From Flavobacteriaceae bacterium (GTDB lineage Bacteria > Bacteroidota > Bacteroidia > Flavobacteriales > Flavobacteriaceae): a DNA stretch of 64,000 bases. Made by a program: the position numbers and the translations under genes. The DNA lies in assembly GCA_029243165.1 (NCBI GenBank), contig JAQWSN010000003.1, forward strand, positions 1 through 64,000. Reading direction: 5' to 3'. This document shows, piece by piece, positions 63,569 through 64,000 of this stretch (position 1 is the first letter of the stretch; every line of letters starts with the position of its first letter). Below the pieces are notes generated by a model. It did not search any database, had not been told where the DNA came from, and worked only from the letters and a program-made list of their open reading frames with translations.

Positions 63569-63576
63569 TACCTTTG
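63569..63576 (+). promoter_or_regulatory. TACCTTTG -7 element of the DUF3108 gene
   Basis: An exact TAnnTTTG ending 4 bp before the ATG at 63581, with a TTG at 63542-63544 (24-bp spacing, one more than the usual maximum). The mRNA would be nearly leaderless. Confidence 0.5.
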
Positions 63577-63580
63577 ACCC

Positions 63581-64000
63581 ATGGCAAAACGTTTCGTAAT
63601 TGTACTCCTTTTGACCTTGTACGCAGGAACTTCGCAAAGTTTTCCTTTAGATTCACTAGCCCCTACACCTTCCTTTCAAAACGGAGAATGGTTTCAACTT
63701 CGGTTGCATTATGGATTTTTTAATGCCAGCTATGCTAGCTTTTCTTTAGAGCGGGATACCTTGGATACCAAGCCAGTATTCCACGCCAAAGGTTTCGGAG
63801 AAACTACAGGTCTGGCACGATGGTTCTTTAAAGTTGAAGATTACTACGAAAGCTATTTTGATGAAAAAACAGGAGCCCCCTACAAATTTGTTCGAAACAT
63901 CAATGAAGGAGGTTACACGAAAAATATTGAAATCGATTTTAACCACGAGCTCAAAACAGCAAATGTTCTTGACAAGAAAAAAAATAAAACAAATCAATAC
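63581..64000 (+). CDS. DUF3108 exported protein (partial, runs off the window)
   Basis: The first 140 codons of a gene cut by the right edge. A signal peptide (MAKRFVIVLLLTLYAGTSQS) is followed by NGEWFQLRLHYGFFNASYASFSL, typical of the DUF3108 family of Bacteroidota envelope proteins, and by FHAKGFGETTGLARWFFKVED. The family adopts a lipocalin- or LolA-like beta fold; its function is not established. It follows uvrC after 106 bp and has its own promoter element. Confidence 0.8.
   Translation, partial: MAKRFVIVLLLTLYAGTSQSFPLDSLAPTPSFQNGEWFQLRLHYGFFNASYASFSLERDTLDTKPVFHAKGFGETTGLARWFFKVEDYYESYFDEKTGAPYKFVRNINEGGYTKNIEIDFNHELKTANVLDKKKNKTNQY

Overview
The window looks like chromosomal core sequence of a marine-type Flavobacteriia (Bacteroidota). 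It is AT-rich. It carries the gliding-motility genes gldE and gldD, TonB-dependent receptors with N-terminal carboxypeptidase-like domains, a DUF4270 lipoprotein, an atpD-atpC pair split from the rest of the ATP synthase, and promoters of the Bacteroidota TAnnTTTG type. Shine-Dalgarno sequences are essentially absent, and eight genes are read from GTG or TTG. I see no rRNA, no recognisable tRNA, no CRISPR array, no transposase and no phage gene. The only hint of mobile DNA is the repeat-rich, gene-free left edge (1-353).

Layout, left to right. 1-635: non-coding, with repeated AGTACCC motifs and a strong terminator. 636-6172 (+): TPR lipoprotein, two-component-type propeller fused to a SpoIIE/PP2C phosphatase, rhodanese, thioredoxin. 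6169-10642 (-): RmuC, a PhoD-like phosphatase with a PepSY membrane protein, and a RimK ATP-grasp ligase fused to a retropepsin-like domain. 10761-19020: DUF5916 protein (+), VPS10/BNR-repeat protein and an exported propeller protein (-), then a GDSL lipoprotein overlapping kynureninase (+). 19030-24598 (-): candidate small RNA, SET-domain protein, PHP phosphoesterase, DUF2490, TesB, an exported unknown and an AbgB-like M20 amidohydrolase. 24693-29455: paired M16 peptidases (+), EamA exporter (-), HMA-domain lipoprotein (+). 29460-32862 (-): mutY, ssb, gldE, gldD. 32993-35684 (+): HU, a 29-residue very basic peptide (candidate ribosomal protein bL38), RNase E/G and RecX. 35694-40680 (-): atpC, atpD and a large TonB receptor. 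40929-45600 (+): acyltransferase, YpdA-like reductase, glycerate kinase and GntP permease. 45597-48249 (-): DUF4270 lipoprotein and an N-terminal-only glycogen-synthase-like protein. 48347-56494 (+): panC, panD, an LPG-synthase-type membrane protein, radA, gdhA, recO and a TonB receptor. 56637-64000: ileS, a DksA-like protein and lspA (+), 5-formyl-THF cyclo-ligase (-), uvrC and the start of a DUF3108 protein (+).

Most genes are housekeeping: DNA repair (RmuC, MutY, RecX, RadA, RecO, UvrC), coenzyme A precursor synthesis (PanC/PanD), translation and lipoprotein maturation. Functional pairs visible from context are glycerate kinase with a GntP importer, active plus inactive M16 subunits, GldE with GldD, and rhodanese with thioredoxin. 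The most unusual signals are small: an apparently self-contained short transcript at 19030-19104 (-), three consecutive hairpins in the leader of the RNase E/G gene (33451-33536), the 29-codon basic gene before it, an EF-hand-like loop inside a TonB receptor, thrombospondin-3-like acidic repeats inside the DUF4270 protein, and a glycogen-synthase N-domain that has lost its sugar-nucleotide loop. I did not find a clear new multi-gene system; functions are assigned by reading motifs, without database searches.
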